64,000 nucleotides of DNA from Rusavskia elegans (GCA_011316305.1 SAUG01000016.1:372001-436000), one strand, 5' to 3'. Numbered from the stretch's first letter, positions 1 to 13,180 are shown. A program made the numbers and translations. Notes: generated by a model from the sequence alone, not told the origin.

Positions 1-3000
1 GTCTCTTGTCTGAGTTTGGCAAGGCAGGCAGCCTAAACATGGTGTCAATAGCTAATCTTTGCACAGAAAGGCAGACTGGAACGTCATGCCTGACACTTAC
101 CTCAATGTCATTTGCATCTTGGAAGATGACACTGCCATCCTCGTTGTACGTTCTCGCGTTGTTGCAGAGAAGTCCGACATCGTTCCAAAATTCACGCAGA
201 TTGGTATACTCCTCCTTGTTGATCTTCTTCTTGATCATGTCCATTGAGATGGGTTGCTTGATGATCATGTAGTAATCTGGGTATTGGCTTTTCGGCACAA
301 GTTTCATAAAGGGCTCAATAATCAATCGTGTCGTTGGTAAAGGATCGTCGTCGTCATCATCCGACTCGTCTGCTGGAACGGGAATTGCAACTTCGTAGTC
401 CTTCAGGTGATTGTAGACTTGTTCCAAGATCTTCTGTAGCGTATTGCGTTCACTGTTGCTGAGATTGTCTACGGCCTTGCGTACTCCGCCACGTTTCCGT
501 TTGGCTGCTGGCTCCTCCACTTCTTCGTCCGCTTTCCGCTTGGACCCGTTCGTCTTACCCCGAATACGCTTCTTTGATACAGGCACCTCGGAGCTCTCGC
601 GTGAGGTCTCGGGCGTGGCGTCCAGACCAGTGGCTCTCTTTGCCTTCTTTTCCTTGTTGTTGCGGCGCTTCTCGATGGTCGCGGTTCTCCGTGCGATGGC
701 ATCCTCGATCGTATCCTCGTCATTGTCGACAGCCATGACCCATTGCTCCTCTGTCAAACCATCGTCGTATTTGACCCGTGTTCGCTCGCGAGCTCCACGA
801 CCAGCGTACTCTTCGACCTCTTCAGGCACGGGGTTCTCATCGCCAAGGTATATTTGAGGCAACTCGTCCTCTGCCATCAATCGTGGGAGTGGCCGGCCTG
901 GGCCATAGTCGGAAAGCTGGGCGCGCTCTTCGTCCATCTTTTGAAAGAGTATGAGCTCATCATCGTTGCGGGCCATGATCTGGTTCAGATCGTCGTCATC
1001 CATTTCTTCCTGTTCAGCGAGTTGCTCGGCAGCCTCAGCACTGTCGAGCAGCGTCCTTAGAAGCGCGTCTCGCTCTTCATTGGTGGATTTGTTGTCGAAT
1101 TTTCCTGCCTGGATAACCTTGCCATCCATGTCGAGCTTGTAGTTGGCCTTTTCGAGAATCTTCTCTTCGACGGAATTGGAAGTGATCAGACGTAGGATTC
1201 GAACCTCATTCTTCTGACCTATCCGGTGAGCTCGATCTTGGGCTTGCAAGTCCTGATGAGGGTTCCAGTCCGAATCATAGATGATGACGGTATCAGCCGT
1301 TTGGAGATTCAGCCCTAGACCTCCGGCCCGGGTCGAAAGCAAGAAGCAAAAGTATGGAGAGTTGGGTGCATTGAACAATTGGAGGAGATCAGATCGGTCA
1401 TCTGACTTGGTGCCTCCGTCAAGACGTAGGTATTGCATCCCTCGAAGGCGGAGGAAGTCCTCCATGATGTTCATGATCTGTGTCATCTGGAAGAACATCA
1501 AAACTCGATGACCGGAAGCTTGGAATTTGGGAAGTACGCGGTCGAGCAGTTCGAATTTGCCAGCCGTCCGCCACAAAAGATCATTGGTCAGCTTGTCGGG
1601 ATTCATCTGGGTCTCCACCTCCTCGAACACGAAGGGATGATTACACAGCTTCCGCATCTGCATGAGCATGTTGCTCAGACCACGCATACCCTTGGTTCCA
1701 CCTTTCCCGTCACTGACAGACATCTTGTTGAATGTGGCGAGTTGCTTGTAGAGTTTGGCTTGCAAAGCGGAAAAGCGGCACTTGATGACCTTCTCTGTCT
1801 TGTCAGGCAGATCTTTCTCCACATCCTTCTTGAGACGACGAAGCAAGAAAGGTCGTAAAACCTTGTGCAACCGACGGATCACCAAAAGCTGCTCTTCTTC
1901 TGTGAGTTCCATCTTGTCTTGTCCTCCCGTATTTGCAAAAGGGGTGTTGAACCATTCGTCAAAAGATTTGACAGACTTGAAGATTGTGGGAAGAACAAAA
2001 TTCAAAAGGGCCCAGAGCTCCGGTAGATTGTTTTGTAATGGCGTGCCGGTCAAGATCAGCCTAAAGCGTGTGTGGTAGTATTGCGTGAGGGTGAGACTGA
2101 GCTTCGAATTGGCGTTCTTCATACGATGGCCTTCGTCAACGATCATATGCACCCATTTGATTTTGCTAAGGACCGGTCTGTCTTTGATGATGTACTCATA
2201 TGTTGTGAGTAGGACTTGGAATTGTCCGTAGCGGATCTGATTTTGCTGTGCCTTTCTCTGTGCCGGATTGCCCTTATACACAATTCTTGCGATTGATGGC
2301 GCCCATTTCTCGAATTCAAGGTTCCAGTTGGTAAGCGTGCTAAGCGGCACAATGACAAGGAAAGGTCCGCTACAGGCCTTCTTCTCAATAAGGTAGGTTA
2401 GCAGGCTGATCGTCTGAATAGTCTTACCCAACCCCATCTCGTCTGCAAGTATACCATTGAGGCTGTTATTAAAGAGCGAGATCATCCATTGCAAACCTTT
2501 GACTTGGTATTCTTTCAAGGTGCCACCAATTAGTAGGCTTGGCTGTACTTTGATGTCCTCTTTAATCTTGTGAGCGACTTCGTAGTAATCCACCTTGGGC
2601 GCATCGGACTCTTCATCATCGCTACCGCTCAGCTCATCGTCCGGCATGTCCATATCGCCATAATGCTGGGCAGATTGTCGTTGCTGCTGCTTGACGGATG
2701 CTGCAAGGTGTTTCAAAAACCCATCGGTCTGTTTGAGCAGATGCGAGATACGAGAGTCCTTGGCCTGTCCAAGGAGCTTCAAGTATGTCTCCTCATCGTT
2801 TGCTTTTAGAGCCTGGAGACGTTGCTTGGCGGTCCGTTCGACACGTTTCTGTTCTTCCTTCTCAATCTGCTGGTGTTGCTGTTGCATTAACCGTCCGAGC
2901 TTTTGCACTCTCGCCTTCTGTGCCCTCGCGTTCTGTTCTATCTCATCTCTGTGACGAGTGATGGCTTGCAGGTGGTCAACGTGCTTCTTCTTTTCCTTGG

Positions 3001-4274
3001 TTTCTCGGACATCTCTCTGCTGCTTCTCAAGCTTTTCCGTGAGGCGCGCTTCGCGCAAATTCTGCTTTTTGACTCGGCGGTACATGGAACGATTTGCCGT
3101 CTGAGCAAGATTATCATAGTGAAGCATGTCTCTACTAATCTGTTGGCGCAAGGCTCGTTGTTTTGGCAAGAGTGTCAACATCTTGTATTCGATCAGGGCT
3201 TTCAATTTCAGAGAATCGTCAGGTTTTGGCGTTTCGCTTTTGGTGGTATCCCAAGAACCGATGTTCACCTTCAGATTCTCCAGTTCGGTCTTCCGCGCTT
3301 GAATGCGATTGTAGATGATTCTTTCCTTCTCCTCACGAACCCTGTCGACGTCGACTCCGGGGGGCAATAGGCTAGGTAGCCATAGGGTCCGGACTTCGTT
3401 ACCATGATCTGCATAACTAATGAATTGTTTTATCTTGGTCCTCGGGTGGTCGGATGACTTGTAGAAATGTGGAGCAGCCGGTGCGTGTGGGCCGTGCTTT
3501 TCCGTGACCTGGGGCTGGGATGCTCGAGCCTCTTGCAGAACCTGTCCGGCAGTGGCGACGGCCTGTGAAATTGACGGTTGCCGCTTGCTGGGCTGTGATG
3601 GGAATAGCTGTTGTTGGACGTTGGGAGGGATTGGGAGATTCTTGGAAAGTAGTTTAAAAGCCAGAATCTGATTGCGCAGTGTTTGCATCTGCTCGGTGGT
3701 GAAGTTGTTGGATGGTGCAGGCTGCGGCTTCGCTGGATGTGCCCCTGACGTTGTTGCATTATTGGTAGCGGCATCTGTCGTAGGAGGAGACGTTTCGGAA
3801 GCTGGGCCAGAGGATGCAGCGGAAGCGACGCCATTCGCAGCATGACCTAGAAATATGAGAACTCTGGGCGGATTCTAGTATTGTTGAATCATACCGTTGA
3901 CTCCGTTGACAATCTCATGCGCTTTAGGAGCCTGTCGCTGCTGTGTTTGTTGTAGAGCCAGCTTTTTCTGCTGTATGAGATTCTGCTGTTGTTTGACGGC
4001 GGACAGAATCTGGACTGCCTTGATGTATTCGGGGTCATCTTGACGGACTCCTTGCTTTTGCAGCTGCTGGTACTTCTATCCGTCATGTCAGTCTCCGGGT
4101 GTGTTGATTTTGGAAGGCCAAAAATAAAAAGTTTGGAATAGACATGGAAGGGGACCGGTTGGGGTTGTGTTGATGACTTACATTGTAGGTTTCTTCGACT
4201 TGAGCCCGGGTAAAGTTGGGAGGAAGAAAGGGTTGACCCTGTGAAGGGGTGGGGAGGGGGTTGGCAGAAGCCAT
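1..4274 (-). CDS. STH1: Snf2-family chromatin remodeler ATPase (STH1/SNF2 type), 3' end outside window
   Basis: Catalytic ATPase of an RSC or SWI/SNF nucleosome remodeler, acting in the nucleus. Exons read 4274-4182, 4075-3895, 3846-101 and 32 to beyond the left edge; phases close and about 1,350 residues are visible. Domain order: a QLQ-like motif (QILAFKLLSKNLPIPP), a basic coiled HSA region, then the helicase with Walker A DEMGLGKT, motif II as DEGH, LTGTPLQNN, and the C-terminal lobe with STRAGGLGLNL and QAQDRAHRIGQ. A SnAC-like acidic and basic stretch and a bromodomain (PDYYMIIKQPISMD, CNNARTYNEDGS) follow; the bromodomain is interrupted by the 101/32 intron and continues outside. The N-terminus (MASANPLPTPSQ) follows a good ATG. 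Family placement is certain. STH1 rather than SNF2 is inferred from the short N-terminus and could be wrong. Confidence 0.93.
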
Positions 4275-4967
4275 GACGGTGGAAAGCGCCCACTGTAATG
4301 GTTGGGGAAATCAACGCTAGCTCATGAAAATCGTATCCATGATACCAGTGAAGAGACGCGGCGGCTCAAACGGGGTCCTGATAATACTTGACGTGTTGTT
4401 GAAGGTCTGCGGAAGGACTTGCTTTGAGTTGAGGGGATCCCGCGCACTTACCATACACGGTCTAGCCGACTCTTGGCGCCGATGTTTCTGATGACCCCTC
4501 GGACAAGCCTTGAACCTTTGAAAATTGCAATATTGACGTTACTCGTGTTCCATAATTAAGATTGTAACTAGATAGCTGTGTGTGTTACACGGCATCGATG
4601 TAGTCGATAAAGGATAATTCTCCCGAAGCGTCTTGCTGTGAACTAATAAAGCCACAGACCCCACGTAGCATTTGGAACCCCTTTCTTACGTGACTAGACC
4701 ATCCAACTCTGATGTTCGCTAGTATGCTCAAGACGCCCATTGAAGCATAAGTGCTGCAGTTACGGTGTACGTTCCGGTCCACAGCGAACTGCCAGCAGCC
4801 CAAAGTAACCCAAGTGGTCATGTTCTGGCCATCTCAATCGGACCGTTGGCTTCCTGAACTCCTCCCAGACCGAGCCCTTCCGCTGGTCCATCTATCTTAC
4901 ACATTGCCCATGGATTCATAACGTAAGCCGGAACGTAGAACTCCACCGAAATGCCCGACGATCGTCC
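4275..4967. other. Intergenic, remodeler 5' side and BAR gene 3' side
   Basis: No convincing gene. It holds the 5' leader and promoter of the remodeler gene and the 3' flank of the BAR gene. Short open frames here lack introns, codon bias or recognisable motifs. Confidence 0.6.
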
Positions 4968-6507
4968 TCATGCATAGGAAACGTTGTTCGTGCTCAAAGC
5001 ACTCCTTTTCATGGGCGGCGGAGGAGGTGGAGGTTTCTTTGCTCGTGATGGTGGTGGAGGGGGTGCTTGCTTCTTACCATTCGTAGTGGTAGCGTTGAGG
5101 GTTGAATAGCTTGCCGTCCTTGAAGGCGCACTGCCGTATGAAGTTGCTGGGGAAGCCGAACGTTCGTCGTAGGACCTATCTGGACTACTATACAAGGTCG
5201 ACTCATCGGATGGCTCATTGAAAACGTCGTTGCCACTGGGCATGCGGACGGCAGGGCGGAGTTGCGACCGTTGTGTACGTACAGTGAGGCTGTCGCTCGG
5301 CACCCGGCCCATGCGTCCGATAGCTATTGGGGATGAATCTCGACGGAGTTGGGTTGGCCCCTCAAAGGTATTGGTTCGATGGATGTTTGGCCTGCTGTTG
5401 CCAAAATCGTTGTCCAGTGCTTCACGATGTGAAGACTCAGACATAATGTGCGAAGAAGCCGTACGAGTTGAGCGAATTGAAGGTCGTTCAGGGGGCAGCA
5501 TCGGGGGCTCATCTTCTTTGTACCGATCGGCGAAGGCGTGAGCAGTATTTGATCGTGATCGAGGATTGGACCGACCGTCTCGATCGTTTGAATCACCCTG
5601 TCTGGTAACAGTTGTTAGGTAGAACTTTGTGCTGACAGTGGGCTCAAACTCACCCTGCCGGCCATGATTCCCTCAGCTGCATCAGAACATCACGGCAGCG
5701 GTCATAGTAGCTCAACTCGGCGTCAACAAACGCTCCCAAATCAGTGATACTGTCGGCCTCTGCCTCTTTGATCTGAAGAACTTGTCAGTCTCGTTGGTAC
5801 GGTCTAAGGGTGGCGGCGGAAGATGTCCTTACGTCCTGCATCCGACGATAGACATCTTCACTTGTCTCCTCGTATTTAGCCTTCTGAACACGAAGTTCTT
5901 CTTCAACCCGGAAGTCCTCTCTTTTAGCCTTTTGCATCTTTGCAAGTGACGTGTCGTATGCCAGGCGTCGATTCTCAAGCTTTTTCCTGGCGGCCTGGGC
6001 TACAATCAATGACAGTCTCAACGACAAAAGGCGGGTAACGCACCTGGTAATCCTTCATCTGGGCCAGAGATCTCTCCAGCGACTCAAGCCAGCTTGATGT
6101 CGCATTGGCAACATACGTTTCCTGGATTCTTCCAATTCGCTCATTTGTCCTTCCCATGCTGATGAGACACTGGCCAAACTCCGAATCGTCTTCAAAATCC
6201 TCGCCATGACGGACCATAGTTGAGCCAAGGTATGCTACAGGTAACGACTTCTCCTTGTCATCGCCTTCGTTACGCTTGGAGAGGGTTTTGACGTAAGCAG
6301 TCATGGATTTTTGCAAGCGCTCCATGCCTGTCTCTCATCAGAACAGCTTATATGATCGTCTGAGTGCACCCTGATCGTACCTTCATGCCTAAGATTCATT
6401 TCCACCTCCAGTGACTTGAAATCATCAGAGACGTTCGTCTTGGCTTCCCCACCCATTCGTTCCCCAGCCCATTGCTTGAAGCGTCCAAGCTTCTTGTTGA
6501 CGTTCAT
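4968..6507 (-). CDS. BAR-domain protein with proline-rich tail (endophilin-like)
   Basis: Predicted membrane-curvature protein of 441 residues. Exons 6507-6381, 6327-6044, 5994-5833, 5772-5654 and 5601-4968 join in phase. The N-terminus MNVNKKLGRFKQWAGERMGG and the following helical, charged region (LRHEGMERLQKSM, DSEFGQCLISMGRTNERIG, AARKKLENRRLAYD) are typical of the fungal endophilin-type BAR domain, roughly residues 1-250. The rest is low complexity, Ser/Thr/Arg rich, and ends in two polyproline runs (APPPPPSRAKKPPPPPPP) that could bind SH3 or profilin partners. No SH3 domain is present in the same protein, unlike Rvs167. By family it would act in endocytosis or vesicle traffic at the cytosolic face of membranes. 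The ATG at 6507 is favoured because homologous proteins start with this motif; an upstream in-frame extension looks like leader sequence. Confidence 0.88.
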
Positions 6508-7193
6508 ATTGTATGAGATCTTTTCAAGCTTGCTGACTTGCCAGGTGTCAATCAGGTAAAGAAAGAAGACCTTGCACGTGTCGAGTCGAAAAGGACAGAG
6601 CAGTGATTGCTGGATACTCGGGTTTGTATGATCATCAAGGTTTGATGTAGACAAGATCAATAATGAAAAGTTGGACTGAACGAATGTAAAGGAATCAGAC
6701 ACAGGTGGTTAAAGTCGATTGGCATTGATAGGGTTTCAAAAGTTATTGTCCTCAACAGCCACTTGCATCCCCACGTTTGCTAAATTTAGCAACCGCCGCT
6801 CAACGCCAATTGATCGCCTGCGTAAGGTGCCATCTCCTTCATGTTTTGTCCACTGAACAATGCTCTAGCTAACCCCCTTTTAGCCTTAACGTTAAGAGAA
6901 TAATTCGATGATAAGGGCTACGTCTCAAGCATGAATGTGCCAGAAACGAAGCCATGGTGGCGCGAAGTTCCAGGTTTCAGGATTTCGAAGGATGCCGCAG
7001 TTACAGCATCCCTTTTACACGTCAACGTTCGTATCACACCAATCTGCACAAGCCTAGAGACAGTGTAAATGGCGCTTGACTTCCTTGTGACAACCTCATT
7101 GTTGATGATTCGGCTAGATTGACTATGGGCTTTCTGTGCCCAATCACAGAGAAAACAGAATCGCCCCCTTGCTCCTTCGCAGTATGCTCACAA
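6508..7193. other. Intergenic between BAR gene and uL2
   Basis: Promoter side of the BAR gene and 3' flank of the ribosomal protein gene. No gene is seen. Confidence 0.6.
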
Positions 7194-8128
7194 TCAATCC
7201 TTGGTCTTCTGGGTTCCCCGTAACAGACCAGTCCTCCGAGCTGCGATAAGACCGGCTTTTTGACCTTGGGCAGCGTAACGAGAGATAGTAGAGGCTTTAC
7301 CGATATGTTGGTGGTTACCACCACCGTGAGGCTATACGACGATCACTCAGCTTTGTCAGGTTCCATATCAGGGAGAATTCTTCTTACATGATCGACTGGA
7401 TTCATTGCAACACCACGAGTCTTCGGCCATGAGTTGCGCTTGACGGCAAACTTGTGCTTCGCACGAGATGCCTCTGCGATTACTGTCAGCCCAGCTACCA
7501 TACGAAGGCATAACAGCGACATACTGAGCAAAGGTTTGTCCGTTCGTCCGCCACCAGCGACAATGCCAATCATGCCTCGGGCACTACTCTTAACGACCTT
7601 CTTTGCACCGCTAGGTAGTTTGACTCGCGTCTTGCCCTCGTCCGGGTTGTGGCCGATCACGGTAACGTAGTTTCCAGATGTTCTTCCCAACACACCTCGG
7701 TCACCCACCTTCTCCTCCACGTTGGTTACAACGGTACCTTCAGGCACTGAACCAAGAGGGAGAACATTCCCCACCGTTAGGGTCGCTTTTTTGCCAGCAT
7801 AGATGAACTGTCCGGTGTACATGCCCTCATTTGCGATAAAGGTTTGGGTATGTAGCTTGAATCGGTACGGATCTCGGAAGACGACTTTCGCCAAGGGGGC
7901 TCCACGCCCAGGATCGTGCACGATATCTTTTACAACGCCACGAATGTAGCCATGTCGTTCCGCGTAGTCGAGTGTTCTGAACTGTGCAGGTGCTTTATTG
8001 AGGCGAGTGTGTGCCGCTACATATCCCAATTAGCACGAGCGTACTGCGATCCTGTAGGTGAAAGGCCGGCTGTACGTACTGAAGATCGATCCACGGCCCT
8101 TCCTCTGGTTGCGGATGACCCTACCCAT
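7194..8128 (-). CDS. RPL2: 60S ribosomal protein uL2 (L2/L8), cytosolic
   Basis: Universal large-subunit protein near the peptidyl transferase centre. Four exons, 8128-8080, 8016-7525, 7473-7388 and 7331-7194, give exactly 254 residues, the usual length of eukaryotic uL2. The first exon carries [16 protein letters not shown]. The second starts [20 protein letters not shown]. The third covers [20 protein letters not shown]. The last exon holds the diagnostic [18 protein letters not shown] and the tail [14 protein letters not shown]. The conserved His-rich loop contacting rRNA is complete. Three short introns are usual for fungal ribosomal protein genes. The identification is essentially certain. 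Confidence 0.97.
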
Positions 8129-9609
8129 GATAGCCTCGGTACTGGTGTTAGTCAAGGTTTGATGTCGCCAGAGGATGTTACTCACTAAATCACCTGTTCA
8201 ATATCAAGATCTCACGAAAAGTTTGTCAAGTCGTTGGTGGGCAAGGGCTTCGCTTAGCGACTTTAGCCTCGCGCTAGAGCGGAGAGCCGCATATGGCGGG
8301 CGACGAAGGGGCTTCCGCAAGAATTCCAACATCATCTCCGCTTCGCTTTCTCCCTGCTTCACCATATCCGTCCACAAATGTTTTGTATTTCGACATTTCG
8401 ACCACAACAGAGATGATGCCGATCGATCATATTGTTTAACTGATCAGTACCAAGACGCATGAAGAAGTCATCATAATGGTTACCTCGTCACTTCTAGATG
8501 TTACATTGATCGAATAGCAGCCAGAGCTCTACGCTTCTGGCAGTCTTCGCAACCTCCTTTTTCACTCATGCCGAACGTGGATGCCACGAACGCCAAGGCA
8601 CGTTCGCGTGTACATTCGCGGCGATTCCATGAACCAAAGTGGTTTGTAACTTTTTCGTTGATCCGGCACATCTCTGCAGCCCTTCTTCCCAAATATTGCT
8701 GAGTCTTTCGCATCTTTCTGTGCCCTCCCCACGTATAATTTTCTCGTCCAAGAATCGCCTGGTCGTTCTTTGCAATGAAGCTTTGGTCATGTGACTTCAG
8801 TTCCTGTTCATTTCACTCCCTCGATGTAATGGGAAACGGTTGGGGTAGTGTCTCGGTGTCTCGATGTCAAAGTTTCTGTGCTTTAACCCTAATTTTGAGG
8901 CCCGTATGATGCAGTAAGGTAGTGTTTGTGGGCCGTCTATCGTCTATCAATCCACAATGTGGACTGATCAGCAACTGAAATTTGTACTCGTTTCCTCTCC
9001 ATGTTACGGGATCCAGAAAGTGCCTCGATTTGTCTTTGGCAGTGATATCTTGTCTGGCGTTTAAGATTGTTGGGGTCTTCGGGTCCGGTGGACCTCCGGT
9101 CGCAAATCTCACCGAGAACGCTGACAGCCAGAAATCCTTCCGAAAAATCCATCAACTCCTACCACTTCTGCATTAGCAGCGAGGGAAATACCGCTGCCAG
9201 CTCACAGAAGCCATCGAGATCCCCTCATCGTTACATGGAGAGGCTAAGTCAGGTGAGCGTCGATCCCAGAGAAAATGGTGACTGCACAGACTGGCGGAAT
9301 CGAACGCAGGATCAGAAATAATGTTAGCTACCGCGATATCGACTCTATGACTGTCAAAGATACCAGATTCATTACCCCGGTCGAATTCGAATGGCTGCTC
9401 GCCAGGGAGACTTCGAACGAGCTGCAACCTTGATGGAACACGGCAGCAGAGTTGTATGGAAGCGAAGCAGGGGTGATGGGATCTTTGTTCTAAGCGGAAT
9501 TTAACTCGCGCTTGGCACCAAGCTGCCGTACTTTATGTTCATAGATAAATTCCATGTGCAATCTCAACCAACCTTCCAACCTCGACGATCCTCCTGCGTG
9601 CCCTGCGAC
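8129..9609. other. Intergenic 1.5 kb, divergent uL2 and WHIM gene
   Basis: Shared upstream region of two divergent genes. A minus-strand ATG frame at 8501-8713 encodes 70 residues with several Cys (RRECTRERAL, GGCEDCQKRR), but nothing supports it as a gene. A pol III B-box-like string (GTTCGATTCC, minus strand near 9290-9300) does not fold into a tRNA. Confidence 0.5.
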
Positions 9610-11632
9610 ATGTCTTCGTCTGACCTGTCTGACATATCCTCTCCATTGTCAACAGACCAGGATGTGGGATCCACCCCCCCGAAAGGCAAGAATCTGGATC
9701 ACTATTTCAAGAGTACACTTGCTACAAAGCCTTCCCCGCCGCCGAAGAAGAAACGCCCACCATCGCCGCCGCATGAGTATGTCTTGGCTGACAACTCCGA
9801 CATCGCTGTGAGTGCAAAGCAAAGAATCCGAATTGCTCGCTGAAGTGTGAGGACGCGTGCTGACTGTGGTAATGCGCGTAGTTCATTTGCATGTTCCGTT
9901 CCCGCTTCACCGACGCCTTCGCAAAATCTCTACCACATTATGGCCCTCAGGACATCGAAGCGGGGGTTGCGGAGAGCTTGCCTGGTGAACAGGTAGAGAA
10001 GCTGCTATGCGCGCTCCTGGGTCTGGTTTTGAACCGGAAGAAGGATATCGAGTACGGTTTTCGCTGGTCCCTTGTTTCCGGCGGTGGGCAGGAGGCCCTT
10101 CAGAGTCTGGAGAGCTACTGGGGCTACGTAAGCTGACATTATCTAGGAGAGGTCATCACGGGCGTGCGCTGGAAGAGGCCGTTCAGTCTCACACCAGCCA
10201 ATGGCCATCGAAATGGATGGGCAAGAACCCCCTTCATGGTGGGGGCAGCTTTAACAACATGTCACCCGAAGGTCGGGTAGGCTTCATCCATTGTCGATCT
10301 TATTACAGCTTGCTGACTTTAGCATAAGCTTACACTGCTACGCGCCTTGGTCATGTGGTCACTTGGTTCCTCAGAAGCGGTGCAAAACATCATCAAAGAA
10401 AAGTACAAGCAACAACGGCACGACGACGATAAGAACCAGCCTCTATCGGTACAGTCATGGGGCCGTGACGGTGACAAGCGCCGCTATTGGCTAATCGAAG
10501 GCCTCGATGACACCAACTTCCGCCTGTACAGGGAAAGCAACCCTGCCCTGAAAAATGTCACATGGCGAAGTATTGCTGGGAGCATCGACGAGCTTAGGAA
10601 AGTCGCAACAAAGCTTGAAGATGAAGGGAGTCAAGCTGCACGGAAATTACGCGACAGTATTCAGGCTGCTATTCCACGCTTTGAGGCTGGAGAAGATGTT
10701 AGTTCACCACATAGCACCCGACCTCAATCAGCAGAACAGCTTACTTCTTTCAGAAACGAAAGCGCCGAGAGTATCGCATGAGCCGCAAAGCTCAGTTCAC
10801 TCGGCCCGATCCAGGTTTCTCCCTATACGAAGGTCGGACTCGCGGTAAGAGAATCAAATACACCTACTCTGATGAAGAGGATGGCGGATCCGATGCGTTA
10901 TCGACGAGACGATCAAACAGACAGTCAGGCGTTTCAACACCGGCGGAACCTGCACGTCCTACGGTCACTGCCAGTGGCCGACAAGTAAAATCCAGATACG
11001 GAGGCGCATATGGTGAGACGATACTAAGCGGGCAACATGAAAACGGGCGAGCTCTGTCGGTCGGTGGTGGAGATGGCACTGCAGATGTTGAAAAGTCACT
11101 GAATGCCAGCGTTCGTGGTGGAAGAGCAACACGTGGGAGGAGCAAACGTAGGGCCGGATCTCACATCAACGACGACATCTCAAGTGATGAAATGGACGAC
11201 GGAAGCGACGCTACAGATAGCGGCCAAGAATGGGATGGAGGTGACGATGATGCCGACGACCATGCCGACGATGAGGTGGAGGACGAAGAAATGAACGACG
11301 ACATATCGGAGGATGAACTTGCCATGGACGACGTTACGCTCCAACCACGCAGTCTGGTCGTCTCCTTAAGATACTCAAGTACGACACCCAACGCTCTCCA
11401 AACCGCCCCGAAAACTACCGACGTCATGCCAGGACCCAACAATATTAGCGATCAGGCTCCTCCACCTGAAGCAAATCCATTCGCGATACCTAGTGTTACC
11501 AAGGCTAATCTCTCGAATGGCATTACATCCTCCGCTAGCGACGCAAGAGCAGTATCTCCTGCAAATGAGGTGCGAAGGGTATCTCAACTCCCCCCTCCAC
11601 AACCCTATGAGAAACCTCAGCCGACTCTCTGA
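9610..11632 (+). CDS. WHIM/DDT-type chromatin protein (Rsf1-like)
   Basis: Nuclear protein of 583 residues from exons 9610-9807, 9882-10051, 10147-10276, 10323-10697 and 10754-11632, all phases closing. An N-terminal Ser/Pro-rich tail with PPPKKKRPPSPPHEY leads into a helical region (FRSRFTDAFAKSLPHY, EKLLCALLGLVLNRKKDIE) resembling a DDT domain. A WHIM-like block follows (RALVMWSLGSSEAV, then DKRRYWLIEGLDDTNFRLYRES). The second half is disordered, with basic patches (RKRREYRMSRK, RATRGRSKRRAG) and a strongly acidic Asp/Glu run (about residues 420-460), common in histone-binding proteins. DDT-WHIM proteins measure linker DNA in ISWI complexes; that role is inferred here. No bromodomain or PHD finger is present. 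An alternative in-frame ATG at 9535 would add 25 residues. Confidence 0.78.
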
Positions 11633-12268
11633 GGTTTTTGCGCTACGAGAACGGGCTTGTAAAGATACGGAAAGACTACTACTTTGAGGGCGTGCCGGGC
11701 GCAACAAAATTGGGCCCATCAATACTACCCTTGTCATTATGTCCTTTACGACCCTTTCGGAAGGAAATCTGTGCTAGGCCAGGAATTGATGTTTGATGGT
11801 TTACATGCTGAGAAGTGCGAAGAAATCCTGACAGATCATAGTCTTAGATACCCACGGAACGGCTTTCGGGGCTGTAACTTTGCATTGATTAGACTTCATA
11901 TCTTCATGCTTACAACCAGTGTCGACAAGGCCGCGAACCGACTGTTGCCACCGTCATGATCTGCATTCCATCAACACCTTGCGGTCCACAAGTCTGTCAG
12001 GGATGGAATCACGATTGGCTGGTAGGAGGTGATGATTTTGTCAAGAAGCAGTCCTCAAAGACCGAAAATGCATACGATAGCATGATGCATGGAGCCTTCT
12101 CGGGCCTCTGTGCCACGATACTGACGAATACGACTTGCTTTACGCCTCGCCATTCAGTGAGCGACCCCCAACGCCAACGCTAAACAGACATTTACATTGG
12201 AATAACAGAGCCATCAATCATGACCACCAAGCTGAGCAGTATAGAACTGATCGCTCGGTCAGCATTCC
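11633..12268. other. Intergenic between convergent genes
   Basis: Region between the 3' ends of the WHIM gene and the DUF1770 gene. Open frames here are short and unrecognisable. I see no gene. Confidence 0.5.
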
Positions 12269-12900
12269 CTATTTGTCTTGTACCTGCAGTGGATCTTCCA
12301 CCTCTAGAAAGATGCGACTCACCTCGCCCACTTTTCCCGACAGCTTCTCCTGCGTTTCCTCAGGTATCTCCCAATTATTGACGTTCCACCACCATCTGCG
12401 GACTTTACTGCCCAGACTCGCGCCCTGGAATTGAGTGCCTCGGTTCCAGTACCGCCAGCCGGATAGAACGAGTGTCCAGAGCATCCCTTGAACGAGGGGT
12501 AGGACCACCTGAGGCTTACAGTCAGCATCCGTGCTTATATATATCGTGGTTTCTTGATTTTGTGCTGCAGATTTGGTGTATCGGGTTGAATTACATGATC
12601 TCTTCCTGTGATCCAGGCTATCGTCCAATAGCTCTCGGCTCCCTGCAAGCTTGCCAGATAGCTCTGCTCGAACCTCATATCCGGTAATGGTGGGAGATTT
12701 GCTCGCCTCGGTGAAGGCTTGAGAGCTGACTCTGGTATACTGTTCGCATTTGAAGAGACAGATGAGGTGGGCGAGGCGGGTTCGACGGGTTGTTTGGAGC
12801 TGGCGGCGGTGGAAGGATTGAGGTCGTGATGGGGGGAAGGATGGCGCTTGATGGACGCGGATTGGATAGCGGAGGCGATGTTCATTGGAGCCGAAGACAT
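12269..12900 (-). CDS. DUF1770 family protein (Atg43-like?)
   Basis: About 180 residues. Exon 1 (12900-12595) starts MSSAPMNIASAIQSASIKRH and continues into PSPHHDLNPST. It joins in phase, after intron 12594-12509, to VVLPLVQGMLWTLVLSGWRYWNR. SLGSKVRRWWWNVNNWEIPEE follows. These two blocks, plus the central LPPLPDMRFEQSYLASL, are what I recall for the fungal DUF1770 family. The hydrophobic stretch LVQGMLWTLVLSGW is a likely single membrane helix near the C-terminus. I recall the family being linked to the fission yeast mitophagy receptor Atg43, but cannot check that here. The 3' end is uncertain: a good donor (GAG|GTGAGT) near 12322 suggests one more intron, so the last few residues are provisional. 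The gene is head-to-head with PGS1, 280 bp apart. Confidence 0.75.
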
Positions 12901-13180
12901 GCTGAGACTGGTGAGACGCCTTTGGAGATATCTGCAACCTCGAATGGAAGGTCTGGCAAGGTCAAAGATCGAATTGATATGCGACCCGGTAGACGGAACG
13001 ACTCCGCGGCTCTTGGCATTCAACCTCACGTCGATTTCTCTGAGCATCGTCGACATCTGAAGAATGGTTAAATTCCACAAAATGCCAACCACCCAATCGT
13101 TAAGGTTTGCCAGGCATCCAATGGCTTTACCGAACCCTTGAACACCTCCTTGAAGGTGGAGATCATTCCCATCAATTGAT
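12901..13180. promoter_or_regulatory. Shared divergent promoter, DUF1770 gene and PGS1
   Basis: Only 280 bp separate the two start codons, so both promoters and leaders must lie here. No clear TATA box or named site is seen. Bidirectionality is inferred from geometry alone. Confidence 0.5.

Noticed and set aside
9270..9370. Possible tRNA on the minus strand (GTTCGATTCC B-box-like string, T run downstream)
   Set aside because: Acceptor and T-stem arms do not pair and no anticodon arm can be placed.
10864..11442. Minus-strand frames over the WHIM gene
   Set aside because: They are Ser/Pro-rich shadows of the acidic and disordered coding sequence on the plus strand.
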